DNA of 46,849 bases from Scenedesmus sp. ARA3 (taxonomy: Eukaryota > Chlorophyta > Chlorophyceae > Sphaeropleales > Scenedesmaceae): contig RWJK01000266.1 in assembly GCA_004335835.1 (NCBI GenBank), positions 1-46,849 of the forward strand. The letters are read 5' to 3'. Under the pieces are notes generated by a model that was given only the letters and a program-made list of their open reading frames with translations, did no database searches and was not told the origin of the DNA. Each line of letters starts with the position of its first letter. Positions within the stretch are counted from its first letter, which is position 1. A program made the position numbers and the translations under genes. Shown in pieces: positions 12,290-24,500 of this stretch.

Positions 12290-13241
12290 CCAGCAGCAGC
12301 AGACACAGTGCTCTGTCTCTGTTCGCTGCCTGGTGATGAGCAATGTTACTTGACGCCGCTCCGTGAGCTTTGCACACACAGTGTGACATAGTCAGTGACC
12401 ACCATGCCACAGCTGTTTCAAGCGCCAGCATGGCATCATGTGCAGCACCACCCACTTGACTTGCACTGCTGTTGCTGCTGTGTGCGCACAGTCTGGCCGC
12501 GTGCGTCCCAGCCTGGAGGCGTCCAGCGTGCTGCTGCGGCTGATGTGCGGCAGCAGGCAGGGCCAGCTGGAGGCGCCGGCCTGGAGCCTGCCGCTGCCTG
12601 AGCTGAGGCTGCCCAGGTGACCAGCTCGCGGCAGGCGGGGCAGCTGTGCTACAAGCATGTTGGCAGCATTCAGCTGGTGGTGTCTCAGCTCTGAGGTGGA
12701 TGCTGCCGTTGGCCAGCAGTTGCCGTGTATGCATGCAACAGGCGCGGGGTCACTCACGCATGTGGCGCTGCCCGCAGGTATGTTGTTGCTGAGCTGGGGC
12801 CGCGCTTCGTGGCTGAGATGCGCAAGATGATCCGCAACAAGACCTACGCCATGGTGAGCACCCAGGCGGCGGTGGCCTGTGTGATTCGGTTGCTCGACAT
12901 GTGCCTGCTCCTGCCGCCATCAGCTGCATCATGTGTACATCAGCTGCTGTAGAGTACACCACACGTTAGACACACTTATACACCGCTACCCTGAATATAC
13001 CGCACAGCTACGCTGCGGCACTCAGCTCAGCCCGTGCACCACTGTGCAACCCAGCGCTGTTTCAACTTAGCTGCTGCTGCTGCTGCTGCCGTGCCCTCCC
13101 CAGGCCAAGCCGAAGGACCTGAGTGACGAGCAGTTCATGGACCAGATCAACGACAGCCTCATCAAGGTGGCGGGGCTGGACGCGCAGCTGGAGGGGGGCG
13201 ACAGCGGCGACGAGGGCGAGGGCGCGCCAGAGGGGCGCTAG
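4907..13241 (+). CDS. Large coiled-coil protein with C2-like modules (CCDC17-like?)
   Basis: Nineteen exons chain in phase to about 1,316 residues: 4907-5092, 5306-5413, 5635-6020, 6163-6844, 7022-7224, 7605-7920, 8141-8420, 8687-8922, 9152-9292, 9499-9610, 9869-9968, 10425-10687, 10861-11123, 11392-11460, 11688-11876, 12127-12204, 12492-12616, 12778-12853, 13104-13241. The start ATG sits in an ACATGGC context. Residues 1-100 are coiled coil (QQLLQAQAGLL; RRQQLVAQL). About 100-450 is Ala/Gln-rich with a second helix (YVKQLQAQVAAL) and a short polyQ. From about 455 on there are beta-rich modules: VLQVHV...LVLELHM...GWAALPVL, then DGLVVVVDAARFLPASV, then GWACLPVF...GTYQLPLFQ. The repeated GWA-LPV strand pattern suggests tandem C2-like sandwiches. 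I half-recognise this as the metazoan CCDC17 type of ciliary or centrosomal protein, but the identity is tentative. The C terminus is acidic. The donor of exon 11 (9968 or 9978) and of exon 12 (10663 or 10687) is uncertain. Confidence 0.85.
12258..12303 (+). repeat. (CAG)n microsatellite in an intron
   Basis: Roughly ten CAG units, one interrupting CAC, then four more, within the intron 12205-12491 of the C2-like gene. It is not translated in the exon model, but its length makes it likely to vary between strains. Confidence 0.85.
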
Positions 13242-16200
13242 CAGCAGCTGGGCTCGGCAGCACTGCAGGAGACCCTGCAAGCTAGCAGCAGTGACTGAGA
13301 CGCCGCCCTCTGCACTTCATGTGCAGCACTGTGCAGTGCAGACATGTCGCTACTTGTGCTGGACAGTGCGCATCTGGCCTGCCAGGGACGTGCTGTTTGC
13401 AACTTCGCTACTAGCCTAGTAGTACTAGTAGTATTGCATCAGGCTGCCCGGGCTACTGAGGCTGCTCTGTAGAAGCACCGAATGTTTTTCAAGACAACAT
13501 CTCATTGTACCGCTAGCATTTTGCAGTTCTCATCTGCAATGAGTCTGCCAGCTGGCACCATCTTGTCAAAAAATAGTCCAGTAAATTGCGCACTGAGGTG
13601 GCAGCACATCTGGGCTTGTGCCACGAGCTTGTGCCAGTAGCGTTGTTCGACGCCCGCCATGGTAGGCTGTAGTACGAGCTGCCAGCTGAGCAGCTGCTGC
13701 AGTGACTGCTGCATGCCGCAGCGCTGGCCTAGTGGCGCTGACACAGTGGCAGTTGCTGTGCAGGTTGTGCAAATACGATCACGAGCTCATTGAAATAGCC
13801 TATGTAAGCTGCAGGTTGCTTTGCAACGTCCAGAGAATGAAAGTTGCATGGGTCGCCCACATCACGTGCCGCCACAGGCAGAGGGCTCTGGGCATGGCTG
13901 ATGGCCAGCAACAGATGCCGAGCAACAGCGTGTCAGCCGTAAGCTGTGTGAACAACAGATGTCATGAGTTTGCAACACACATGCCATGCATACATCACAT
14001 CCGATTGGCATTAGCTTTTGCCTTCAATACTGGCCACGCAAAGGAAACCAGGAACTTGGTGGTCCGGGTGCACCATAGCATCACTCGCACTAGCGCGACG
14101 TTGCACTAAATGCTGCACCCCGTCTACTAGCAGCGATCACAGGGTTGGTGCCGCCGCACATATATGTCACCCATCACCAGGACACTACCCCACCTCATTT
14201 GAATCGAGAAGGGGAGCTGCACTGCCTGCACTCTACCCGTCATCATCATGTGCACCTTGCTCTGACCCTTTGACCACTCTATGGACACATGCAGACACTC
14301 GCTGGCTAGCTACCGCAGAAGCACGAAGACATGCACCACAGGGTGCATGCAATGCGCACAATGTACCAACAGCATCTACTCCCTAGGCATGGCATGCCAT
14401 GTTAGCAACGCATGCCGCATGCCATTTAAGCAGCTTCAAATGTGGCTGCAACACAAGTCCTCGAAGACTACTAGCAGCTGTAGGGTGTAGGCAGCTACAT
14501 AGAGCCGCTGCCGTCACACCAAACTACATAAGTGCTGCGAGCTGCCGCTCCCTCACAATACAGGTGGCCTTAAAACGCTGCTGTTCAAGGCACATTTCCC
14601 GTTCAGACAGCCCCTTGATGCTGGCTGATCAAGTCGCCTGCTTCTGCCACGTCCCCAGGTTAGATGCCTACATAGTTTGATCACCTGCTGCTGACAGCTG
14701 CAACACAGATGGGTCCTACACCTTGCTGCACGGCTGATTCTGCACACCACGCTGCGGCAGCACAATCCGCCACCACATGCATGCCGTGCACATGAAGCAA
14801 GCGTGCATGGTGTATGCAACAGCCGTCCGTAAGTGCACATAGGCACAGGCAAGCATGGCTGGCAGGCAGCACAAGCACGGCAGCCAGCACAGGCAACATG
14901 GCCCTGCACAGCCCCATGAAGGCAGCTGCAGTGCGCACAAGCGGGCTTGTGACCCGCACCAACTGCAGCCTTGCTACCCGACAAGAAGCAACAACGCTGA
15001 TCAGCACTGCGCCCTCCTCTGCAAGGCAATGGCGCTACTGTCCAGCCTCAGCACACACGCAAGCAGGCTGTGCCCTGGAACTGCAGGGTCCATGCCCACT
15101 GACAGCAACACACGCAATGCATAACTCACTTTCTGCAGCAACACGGCCTAGTCACAGCCCTCCAGATGCATTCATTGCAACACACATTCTCACAACATTG
15201 GAAAACAACAGCAGGCATGCTTATGCACGCATGCAACACACCCCAGTGCTGCACCTCAGCCTGTGCCACCCGGCACCGCAGCCTACCTGGCCCCCAGGGG
15301 CTGCCCGGCACTACCTGCCCCTGAACCCTCCTGCCCAGCTAATCCCCCAGCCCAGCCCCAAGTGATAGCCCCCTCACCGCACCTGCCTAGGCGCGATGTG
15401 CCTGCAGCACCAGGCTCTGCAGCACATGCCAGACTGCAGGCAGCTGACATTGCTGCTGCTGCTGGCAGGCTGCCGCCCCAACACTGGGCCCTTGAAGCAG
15501 CAATGCACTACTATTCACCTGTACACACTACACCATGTGCTGACCCCAACGTAGGGTGCAGGGAGTTGCTGCAGCCCGCTGCACAGGCAGCGCGGGCGGC
15601 CCAGCTGCTGCATGCCATGCTGGGCGAGGCGGGCCATGCAGCCGCTGCACCACGGCTGCGCACAGGCACAGCCTATCCAACCAATAAGCAGCCAGCTCTA
15701 CTCATAAGACATGGCTATTGCACGGCATGCCACCAACCATGCTCACCACCAGTGCATGCACTTCGCAGTGAACTGCATGAGCAGATGCGTTGTGGCTGCA
15801 CTGAGCATGCCCATGCCGCGCGCAGGGATGCGCAGGTCGACGTTGCGAAGCTGTATCTGCTGCGATGCTGCTGCTATGATGGGTCAACCACACAACACAC
15901 AACACCACAGCTCAGCACACCCTGTCTCGAGACGTCAGATGCATGGTAATGGGTTTGGTTTCAGGAAATGAGAAATGTGGTGCCTTGCATCAGCACTGCC
16001 AGGGCTTAGACAATCACATGCTGCCCAGACTAAAGCAAGCGACCAATGCATGAACTGCAGCACAACAGCTGCCACGAAGCGCATCAATGTGCACAGCCTT
16101 GGCCCGAAGGGCAGGCGCACTGCCCCTGCTGCCTGCTGTGGCTGGCAGCAGCATCAGCAGAGGGCGAACAGAGACTAGCGCTAACAGCCACCCAATCACC

Positions 16201-16247
16201 ACCCATGCCAGCCACTACAGACAGATGTGCTACTGCTGCTTGCTGCG
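13242..16247. other. 3-kb convergent intergenic region
   Basis: This lies between the stop of the rightward C2-like gene and the stop of the leftward RVxF-motif gene, so it should contain both 3' UTRs. A small perfect hairpin (arms of 7 at 13408-13414 and 13416-13422, followed by the palindrome TACTAGTA) lies 167 bases past the first stop. A TGTAA pentamer at 13803-13807 could be that gene's poly(A) signal. Open frames such as 15263-15949 (+) are Pro/Ala/His-rich with no splice logic or family motif. I see no gene here. Confidence 0.5.
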
Positions 16248-17871
16248 TCAGCAGGCTGCTGGCTGAGGCAGCACTGCTGCAGCAACCGCGTTCAGGCAGA
16301 TGGGACCTGCTGCAGTGCATGATGCTGGCTTCACGCAGTTTGCACCCGCAGTGCTGTCCTGCTGCTGCTGCTGCTGCTGGCGCTGCTCAGGCAACTGCTC
16401 AGCCTGCTGCTGGCCCTGCTGCTGGCGGCGCGGCTGCTTTGTCTGCTGCGCCCAGCCGGCCTGCACCTGCGCCACGCGCTGCTGGCGCCGCTCCTGCTGC
16501 AGCAGGCGCAGCTTGTCGCGCCAGTCCAGCAGCCGCGCAGGCTGCTCCAGCAGCTGTTTCATCAACGGCGGGCTGCCGCTGCTGCCCTTGCCCTTGCCTG
16601 GCTGCTGCTCGCTGGGGGGCACATCCGCACCAGCAGCAGCGGCAGTGCTTGCTGCAGCTGCTGCTGCTTCCGCCGCTGCCGCTGCTGCATCTGCTGCGTC
16701 GCGCCGCGCGCCAGGGCGCTCGGGCCACGTGTCTCGCCTCACGCGGCGCATCTCTGCGCTGTCCTCCAGCAGCAGCACCGCCACCAGCTCGCAGCCCACG
16801 GCGGCCTCGTCGGCGCAGCCGTCTTTCCAGGTCACGCGCTTGCTGAAGCGCGGGCTGCTGCCTGCGGAGCAGCTGCTGCTGCTGCTGGTGCGGTGCAGCA
16901 GGATGGACTTGGGCCTGCTGCCTGCACTGAGGGTGCTGCTGCTGCTGACGACCGAGCCTGCGCTGCACAGGCTGCTGTTGCTGCAGCTGCTGCTGAGGCT
17001 GCTGGAGCTGCTGGGTGGCGCAGCAGCGCCATCCTCAGACCCGCACTCGCTGCTGCTGCACGCGTGGCTGGCTGGCAGCGCCACCAACAGCTGCGGCTTG
17101 CTGGCCTGGCTGGCTTGGGTGAACGGGCTGCTGCTGCTGGGTGGCTGCTGCTGCTGCAGGTCCTGGTGCTGCGCCTGCACTGCTGCTGGGGACACCAGCA
17201 CCACAGGCCCTGCTGCTGCTTCCCTGGGTGACCCGCTCGGGCCTGCCTGGATGCCAGGCCTGCAACTGCTTCTGCTTCGTGGCTGCGGCGACATGGGCGG
17301 CCTGCCACCTGTAGCTGCTGCACTTGCACCTGCTGGTGCAGATGCAGCACCTGCTGCTCCTGCAGTAGTAGGTGCATTATGCTTGCTCCTTGCCGCTCTC
17401 CTGGCAGCTGCCACAGCTGCCTCGATTTCATCCTTTTTCGCTGCCTGATTCACCAAGTCCATGAGGCTCAGCTGTGGCTGTTGCGATCCAGAAATGGCGC
17501 CTTGAGTCGTTGATGCTGCGCCTGCTGCAGGTGATCCCCTCGACGCGGCAGCCGTTACCTGACTATACCCTGCGAAAAGAAAGCGCACATAGTCAGGAAT
17601 GAGTTGGTCCTGTCCTGCCTGGACATTCGGGCCTGCCTAAGGTGTCACTACTGGAGCGAGTCGCTGGAGGTGCAGTTCGCTCACCTGTTCTGCTGCCAGC
17701 TGGACTGCCGCTGGCGCTTGACGTCTTAGGATAGCGAGGAATTCCTGCAAGCGACGGCGTTGCTGGGTGCCTGCTGTGCGCTGGCCTGCCGAGCTCGTCC
17801 TCTTCGGAGCTGCTCCTAAAGCGAGCGGGGGCCCTAGGTATACCCGAAGCCTCCCATGGTTTTACAGACAT
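16248..17871 (-). CDS. Low-complexity protein with a PP1-docking (RVxF) motif
   Basis: Two exons: 17871-17685 and 17569-16248. The donor is ACAG/GTGAGC and the acceptor TTTTCGCAG; both are strong and join in phase 1, giving 502 residues. No catalytic domain is recognisable. Residues about 96-125 form a likely amphipathic helix (LMDLVNQAAKKDEIEAAV). About 180-300 is Ser-rich. A compact block then reads KSILLHRTSS (283-292) followed by SKRVTW (305-310). KRVTW fits the [RK]-x(0,1)-[VI]-x-[FW] docking motif for protein phosphatase 1. The upstream KSIL resembles the SILK motif, which normally precedes RVxF, but its last position is Leu rather than Lys or Arg. HRTSS fits a basophilic kinase site. 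Ala- and Gln-rich stretches fill the C terminus, with a charged helix around residue 410 (LLDWRDKLRLLQQER). The role as a PP1 partner is an inference; an upstream exon beyond 17871 cannot be excluded. Confidence 0.75.
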
Positions 17872-19377
17872 TGCAGCGTGACAGCTGCTGCCCCTCCGCT
17901 GTGCGGTGTCACCAGCAAGCCCAACCTCCAGTGGTGCGGGGAGCAGGCTACGACAGTCGAACGAGAGTCATGTTGATATCTTTATCACTCCAGTTCACAT
18001 TACGCTAAGATCGGGACACTCTGGTAGCCTGGAAGCCGTTCCCTCGTGGAGTGATATGCGAGAGGCTGATTCAACTTGCACCATACCGGGTCACGTACTA
18101 ACACCTGCGGCATCAAACCCACGGTTGATAGCGACATGAAGAATTGCTGTGCGAACCATGCAAAAGAAACGTGCGTTATAGCCAGCACACACCTACTTCA
18201 AGCGCGTCCCGCGCAACCTTGAATGCATGGCAACGAAATTGATACGCTGAAATGAATATACATAATTAGTTGCATTTAAAAGTTTAAACATGCGACAGTT
18301 TCTCTCCGAGCAGATGCTGGTAAATGGCGCCCTCGACAGCTGGTGGGTCTATGTGCCCATGCTGCTGCTCATGTTGGCATGCGAGGCACAGCATCACCTC
18401 CACCGCCTGACTGTTCTTGCGAACAATCACATCGCAATACTCAGAGAGCGCTGCTCTATTGCGCCTGCAAATGGTTGTAGGCGTGCTGTTGTACATGCTT
18501 ATTGGTTGGTGAGCGGCACCTCTTGATGGATTGTGTGTCAGGACCGCTGGGACTGGCCAACGCCCCGGACACTGTCGTCGACAAGAATTGCATCAAAAAG
18601 TTTCATGTAACGGCCTGTGCCCAAGCTGACTCAAGTTTGGTGCAATGGCTTGTGAAGCAGCTGCCGTGCAGCAGCGGGCCCAGCAGCATGCTGCGCAGCA
18701 TGATGTTGCCAGGGCCATGTGCTGCATGCACAGTTCAGTTCTTTCAGGGGCAGCGGCCGCAGATGGCTTGTCCTTTGTGTCCAGGCCAAGGTGAAGGCCA
18801 AGGCCGACTCGGCCACTGTGTGCACACGTCTTTCCCACTGGCAATCCGCATAACCTGGACGCACAGGCAAGCGTCGACGCCTGCAAGCTGCGCAGGACAA
18901 GAACATCCCGAGCTGTACTACAGTAGTACATGCCATGCCATCACACAAGGGCTAAAACCCTAAAAGGAATAAGTAGACTTCATAAGCTCAGGCAACATGC
19001 TGGATTCTTGCACAGCACTGCGCACAAACCACCCACTGCTGCGCATGGCCATGCGGGCACGCGATAGCACTACGAGTGTGGCGACACCACCAGTATAGGA
19101 TAACATGCAAGTGCTTGGTCTGTGGATCCAGGGCCCCGGGGGGATGCAGGGGAGGGCAGCCACAGCCCGCACGCTTCGCGAGCTGGCAGCAGCTGCCACC
19201 TCAAAATCACGTGCGCTTTGCAGCGGTTGCAACTGGACACACTGCATCGTACACGGCAGGCATGCTGTGCCTGAACTCATGCATCACATGCAGCACACGA
19301 TATCAACAACATCAGAATATGCACAGGAAACGCCCACTGCTACATCGTGGCAAGTGCGCTGCTGTGCAGCAGCCGAG
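17872..19377. other. Spacer with unresolved small reading frames
   Basis: This lies between the start of the RVxF gene and the end of the Ulp2-type gene. It should hold a promoter for the former and the 3' UTR of the latter. Three frames look slightly better than chance: 18290-18508 (+), preceded by an AT-rich stretch and ending at a good TTG/GTGAGC donor; 18480-18284 (-), which starts after a TTTGCAG acceptor and ends in a stop; and 19280-18960 (-), about 106 codons. The first two overlap on opposite strands, so at most one is real. I could not chain any of them into a gene. Confidence 0.4.
18290..18508 (+). CDS. Possible first exon of a small gene (uncertain)
   Basis: An ATG after an AT-rich stretch (about 18245-18289) opens 73 codons and stops at a GTGAGC donor. 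The product begins MRQFLSEQMLVNGAL and has a hydrophobic segment (VYVPMLLLMLACEA). A later acceptor-like site at 18782 opens a Lys/Ala-rich tail to a stop at 18852, but the joining phase was not proven. The opposite strand is also open over most of this interval. No family was recognised. Confidence 0.2.
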
Positions 19378-21539
19378 TCACGCCAGGGCAGGGTTGCCCT
19401 GAGGGAGCCGCCCAGCTGCAGGCGCACGCTGCTGCGGGCATGAGCTCCTGGTGGCGCGCATCTGGCTGGCCAGCAGCGCCGCCGCTGCTGCTGTAGGCTG
19501 CTGGCTGCTGCTGCCGTGAGCTGTCACCCCGCCAGCCCCTGCTGGTGATGGCGGCAGGGGCGCTGCTGCTGCAGCAGCCAAAGGCGGAGCAGGGCGCGCG
19601 GGGCTGGTGACGTCCTCCTCGTGCACGCCCCTCCAGTCGGAGTCAGCCAGCGCATCGTCCTCGTGCTCATCAGTGGCGCCTGTGGCCATCGACTCCGTGG
19701 GGCGCGAGTCCTGCCGCAGCTGCCTGCTGTCACCCGCCACGCTGTCGCTGCCCCCATACGGCATCACACCAGGCGGCAAGGGCGCAGGCTGCTGCTGCTG
19801 CCTGCCCGCTGCTGTTATGGAGCCTGGCATCTGGCCTGCCTGCATGCCCGAACTGTTCCAGAACTCCTGGAGAGCCGGGCTGAAGCCCACAGCTGTTGCA
19901 TTTGTAAGTGGATGCATTAGCTGCTGCTGCTGCTGCTGCCTGATACTTTGCTGCTGCTGCTGCTGCGGCTGCTGCTCGTGCCTGCCGCGGTGCTGCTGCT
20001 GCTGCTGCCAAGACGCCACGCCTGCTGGGTGGTCCCCGTCATTGCTGCCAAGCATGTCAGCCACACGGCCCTTGATGAGCTGCTGCTGCGCGGCAGCACT
20101 CGCCCGCTGTGCCTGCTGGGCAGCTGCTCCTGTGACGGGCCACGGCGAAGGTGCAACAGGCTGCTGCTGCTGCTCCTCAGCATCACTGTCATTGGTGAAG
20201 TCCACAACCTCTACATCAACCTGCTGCTGCTGCTGCTGCTGTGGTGGCAGCAGCGCCAGTACATCCTGTGAGCCCAGTCGCAGGTCCCCCAGCTCCGCAG
20301 ATGGCCCGTCCTGTTCAGTGCAACCGCCAGCCTCACTGCTGCCGCCGTGCTCGCTGCTGCTGCCTGCGTAATCGCTGCCGCTGCCGGCATGCTCCTCTCC
20401 CACGCGCTCCAGCAGCGCGTTGACGCTGCTGGCGATGGTGGCGGGCGCCACTGTGCCAGCAAATTCCAGCGTGGCGCCCAGCGGCAGCACCTCCCGCAGC
20501 TTGCGCTGGCCCCTGCCGCCGCCACAAGCAGCACCGCCAGCAGGCGCGGCACGACTGCGGCTGCCTCTCTTGGCAGCAGACCCTGTGCGGTTGCTGCCGT
20601 TCTTGCCGCTGCTGCCGGGCCGCCTAGCTGCAGCAGCGGGCTGCGCCTGCGGCTGCTGCAGCCCCAGCTGCTGCCACGCGCTCGCAGTGCGTGCAGCGAC
20701 AGCCGCATGGGCCGTGGCCTCCACTGCTAGCAGCTGGACCTTTTCCTGCAGCAGCAGGCCCACAGGTTGTGCAGGCACAGCCCAGAGAGGCAACATAGTC
20801 AAGAGGGTGACTGCACTGAATGACGCAAAGACAGCCGCAGCCTTGCAATGAGATGCTGCTGTGTGAGCAGCACCATGGCGACCACAGCAGTCCAGCCAGT
20901 CGTCTGCCCTTCCACTGGCTGGCGCAGGGGGCTTGCACGCTGCCAGACGCCCGCCTGTTCCTGCTGCTGCCTGCCATCACCCTTCCCTCCCCTTCCCGAT
21001 GCAGCCTGGCAACTGTGCTCACCAGCAGGTACGGCAGCAGGCGCTTGGGCGGCCGCCGCCCCAGCTCCTCCCGCAGCATGTCCAGCATGACGCCTTGGTG
21101 CTCCGCTGGCACGGCGCCGCTGCGCACCACGAGCGCCAGGTCGGCCCCGTAGTGTTCAAACTCACCACACAGCACTGCAGGAGGGCGGCAAATGCAGGAC
21201 TCTCATGCTGATTGTTGGGAGCATGATTGCCACTATATTCTTGCAATGTCCTGCCTTGCTGGGCACAAGTTCCTTGTCGAGCTGGGGTCAGTTGGTTGCC
21301 CATGCAACACTCAAAGCAAGCGCGTCTATCGCATACATGCATTCTGCGCAGGACTGCTGCTGCAAGCGGCCAGGCGCAACCAAGCTGCCCAGCATGGCAG
21401 CGCCATGTTCACCAGCCACTCACAGCTCCACATACGCTCCATGCTTGTGATGTCTTCCCGCAGGCACGGCAGCAGCAGAGCAAGGGCCGCCTCATCAGGC
21501 TGCTTGCCAACCTGCTGCTGGCGCCCCGGCTGCCGGCTG

Positions 21540-21572
<33 letters not shown>

Positions 21573-24500
21573 GGCAGCAGCGCTGCTGGCTGTCGGCTTG
21601 GCTCCGCGTGCTGCGCAGCATCATCGCCGCCCTCGCACGACTCCCAGTCAGAGTCGGACACGTCGTCTGCTTGCCTCGGCTGCTGCTGCTGCGCGGTCCT
21701 GGGTCGCTTGCTGCTGGGCTGAGGAGGCTGTGCTGCATCCTCCTCATCGCAGCAGCACAGGTCCACCGTGTTAGCTGCTGCAGCTGCAGCTGCAGCACGC
21801 GTGTGGGGTGTGCAAGCCGCTGGCTGCGCAGCAAGCTCAGCTGCGGGCGCAGCAGCAGGCCCCGCCTGCTGCAGAGGTGGCTCGTCCACTGACATGTCCT
21901 GCAGCAGAGGCAGCAGGAAGACAGACACCGCCCCTGGATGAGCACCTGGATGAGTCGCGGCGCCATATAGCTGGCCATTTTTCAGTACTGCTGTGCAGAC
22001 TTGCAGCCACGGCAAACCCTTGCTGTTGCTACATGGTGGCCCACAGCACAGGGCGCACGCACATGCACTATCCCGGCAACAGCAGTGGCAGCGACAGGTT
22101 TCGCATGTCAGGCTGCAGAGCAACCGCTGCCAGCACTGCCGCATATGCTGCCAACAAGCACCTGCCAGCATGAAGCTTACGTCTGCCTCATCTTCAACGG
22201 CAGCAGCAGGAGTTGGCGTGGGTGCTGCCTGCCGCCACTGCTGCTGCTGTTCCTGCCTGCGCGCTGCAGCTGCGCCATCTGCCCTGCCCAGGCTGCCTGA
22301 GCTGTCAGAGCTCACCCCTGAGCCGCCCGCGTCATCGGGCGGCAGTGAGCGCTGGCGCCGCTGCTGCTGCACTTCCTGCGGATGAGCAGCACGACCATGC
22401 CAGCACAGGAGGGCAGCAGCGAGTGGCACTGTGAGGAATGCACAGCCGCATTGGCACAAATGAGGAGCAGTCCGCACAGCACAGCTGACATTGACAAATT
22501 GTGCAAAAACACATGGAACTGGACTTGCGCGTCTCATAAGATATCAGCAGTGCTAGGTTCTGGACAAGCACAGCTGCTGCATGGTGTCGCAGTGCACGCT
22601 GCTGCTCAACTCGCAGAGCAGCCCACTCACTTCAGTGCGTAGCAGCCGCCTGCTTGGCCGCTGCCCTTGCTGCTGCCCCTGCTGCTCATACCCCTGCACA
22701 GGATCCTCTTCCTGCTCTGGATGTAGCATGTGCTGCTGCTGCTGCTGCCGTTGCTGACTGTGGTGCTGCTGCTGCTGCTGTAGAGGGGATGGCTTGATGC
22801 GCTTGGCCTGCTGCTGCTGGCCGCCCCCTGAGCGGCGCTTGCGGTGCTTCACAAAGTCATCATCGCCCTCATCATCACCCTGCCAGCCGGCAGAGTCAGG
22901 CCTGCAGCCGCCGCCAGCAGCAGGCGTGCCGCCAGCTGCAGCGCTGCGCCCTGCTGCTGCATCCCCAGCAGCAGTCGTAGCGGCAGGACTGGCAGCCACA
23001 GCGTCATCCCCTTGCTCGTCGTCGGACACAGAGAAGACAATATGCTGCGGCCTGCGCTGCTCCGGCTGCGGCTGATCCGCCAGTGTGTGCTGCTGCTCCT
23101 GCGGCACTGCATGTGCTGCCAGCGGCTGCTCATCCAGGCTGGTGTAGTCCACAGCAAAGGGGCCGCTTGCACCCGGCTCAGCGCCATGCCCAGCTGCCGC
23201 GTCGTGTTGCTGCTGCTGCTCTAGCCACTGCTGCTGCTGCTCCTGCTGCTGCTGCCGCAGCTCGTCCCGTTTGCGCTCTGCGCCGCTCTTGCGCGCGCGC
23301 CTCTCTGCCGCTGCTGCCGCCTTGCGGGCCGCGTTGGCCTCCTGCTGGCGCTGCTGGTACTGCGCCAGCTGCTGCCGCACGCGCGCGTACTCGCCCGGCG
23401 GCACGTAGCCAAACACAGGGTTCACCCTGCGGCAACAGCACGCGGCAGGATGAAGCACACGTCAGCAGATGTCACTGCAAAGGCGGGGTGCTAAAGCTGA
23501 CTGGAATGGCGCTGCACTGGCTGCAGGTCTAGCACAAGGCACGCTCCAAAGCCAATTATGTGAGCTTGTGCCGTTGCATCATGATGTTGTCTATCTCACG
23601 TGCCACCTGATGCGGTCACGATGCGCCACTTGCAGCCAGCCATCAGCAAGGCATGCAGCCACACCGGCGACTTGCTTAACGTGCCCAGGTTATTGTTCTG
23701 CTTTCGCTGCCGCCACCGGTTGCGGCGCTGCTGCTGCTTGCCCTCTGCCGCACTCACTCGGCGCCGCGCTGCTCCACGTCCTTCCTGTGCACCTCCAGCT
23801 GGTCACGGTACTGGGCAGTGTCAGCCACGGCAGCCACCACGCCCGGCAGCTCCTTGTCGGGCGCCTGCTGCAGCATGAGGTCCAGCAGCATGTGGCGCAG
23901 GTGGCCGCGCAGGCTGTAGGCCACCTCGGGGTGGAACCAGCCCTCACGCAGGAGCCGCGGCTCCACAGGGCTCAGCTCCACTGGCGCAGCCGGCAGGCGG
24001 CAGCGCGCAGCAGCGCACGAGTCAGCTTGCTAGCGGCAGGGCAAATTGCTGTTGGCGCACAAACATGCAAGTTGCTGCACAAGCTCCGCTGCTGAGCAGC
24101 GTCGCCAAAGCACAGCTGGCGTGGGCCACAAGGGGTCACTGCCTGCTTCTCAGACCCTTGATGACACAGAGCAGCACAGACCACACACTGCAGCATGCTG
24201 CAGGTGCCAAGGAATGCCGGCCGCCGCCGTCACCCTAGCACCCCTCCACAGCTGTGCCTGCCTGCCTGACTGCTGCTGCTGCTGCTGCTGCCAGCCATCT
24301 GTGCTCACCCTTGGCGTTGCGCACCGCCTCCGGGCTGAGTGCTGGCGGGTCTGCGTGCACAAAGTACTCCAGGTAGGCCAGCACAAACAGCCCGCAGTCG
24401 CAGTGGTTGTCCTGCTTGGGCAGCGCCGACACCTTGCAGGACAACAGCAGCTGCGGGCAGCAGGCAGCAGACCACCAACAGCATTGCAGCAGGCAGCACC

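Noticed and set aside
14388..14401. 14-base perfect palindrome CATGGCATGCCATG
   Set aside because: Short and isolated in GC-rich sequence full of GCATGC words; no repeat partner or functional context.
15263..15949. Plus-strand open frame of 228 codons
   Set aside because: Pro/Ala/His-rich composition, no family motif, no splice partners, and located in a convergent 3' region.
16300..17448. Long plus-strand open frame of 382 codons
   Set aside because: It is antisense to the RVxF-motif gene and consists of Cys/Leu/Ala runs that arise from reading CAG/GCT tracts backwards; the minus strand has good splice sites.
19378..22600. Treating the Ulp2 tail as a separate downstream gene
   Set aside because: The introns 22376-22630, 22180-21899, 21435-21175 and 21022-20746 all join in matching phase to the protease exons, and the total length is divisible by three, so one gene is the simpler model.
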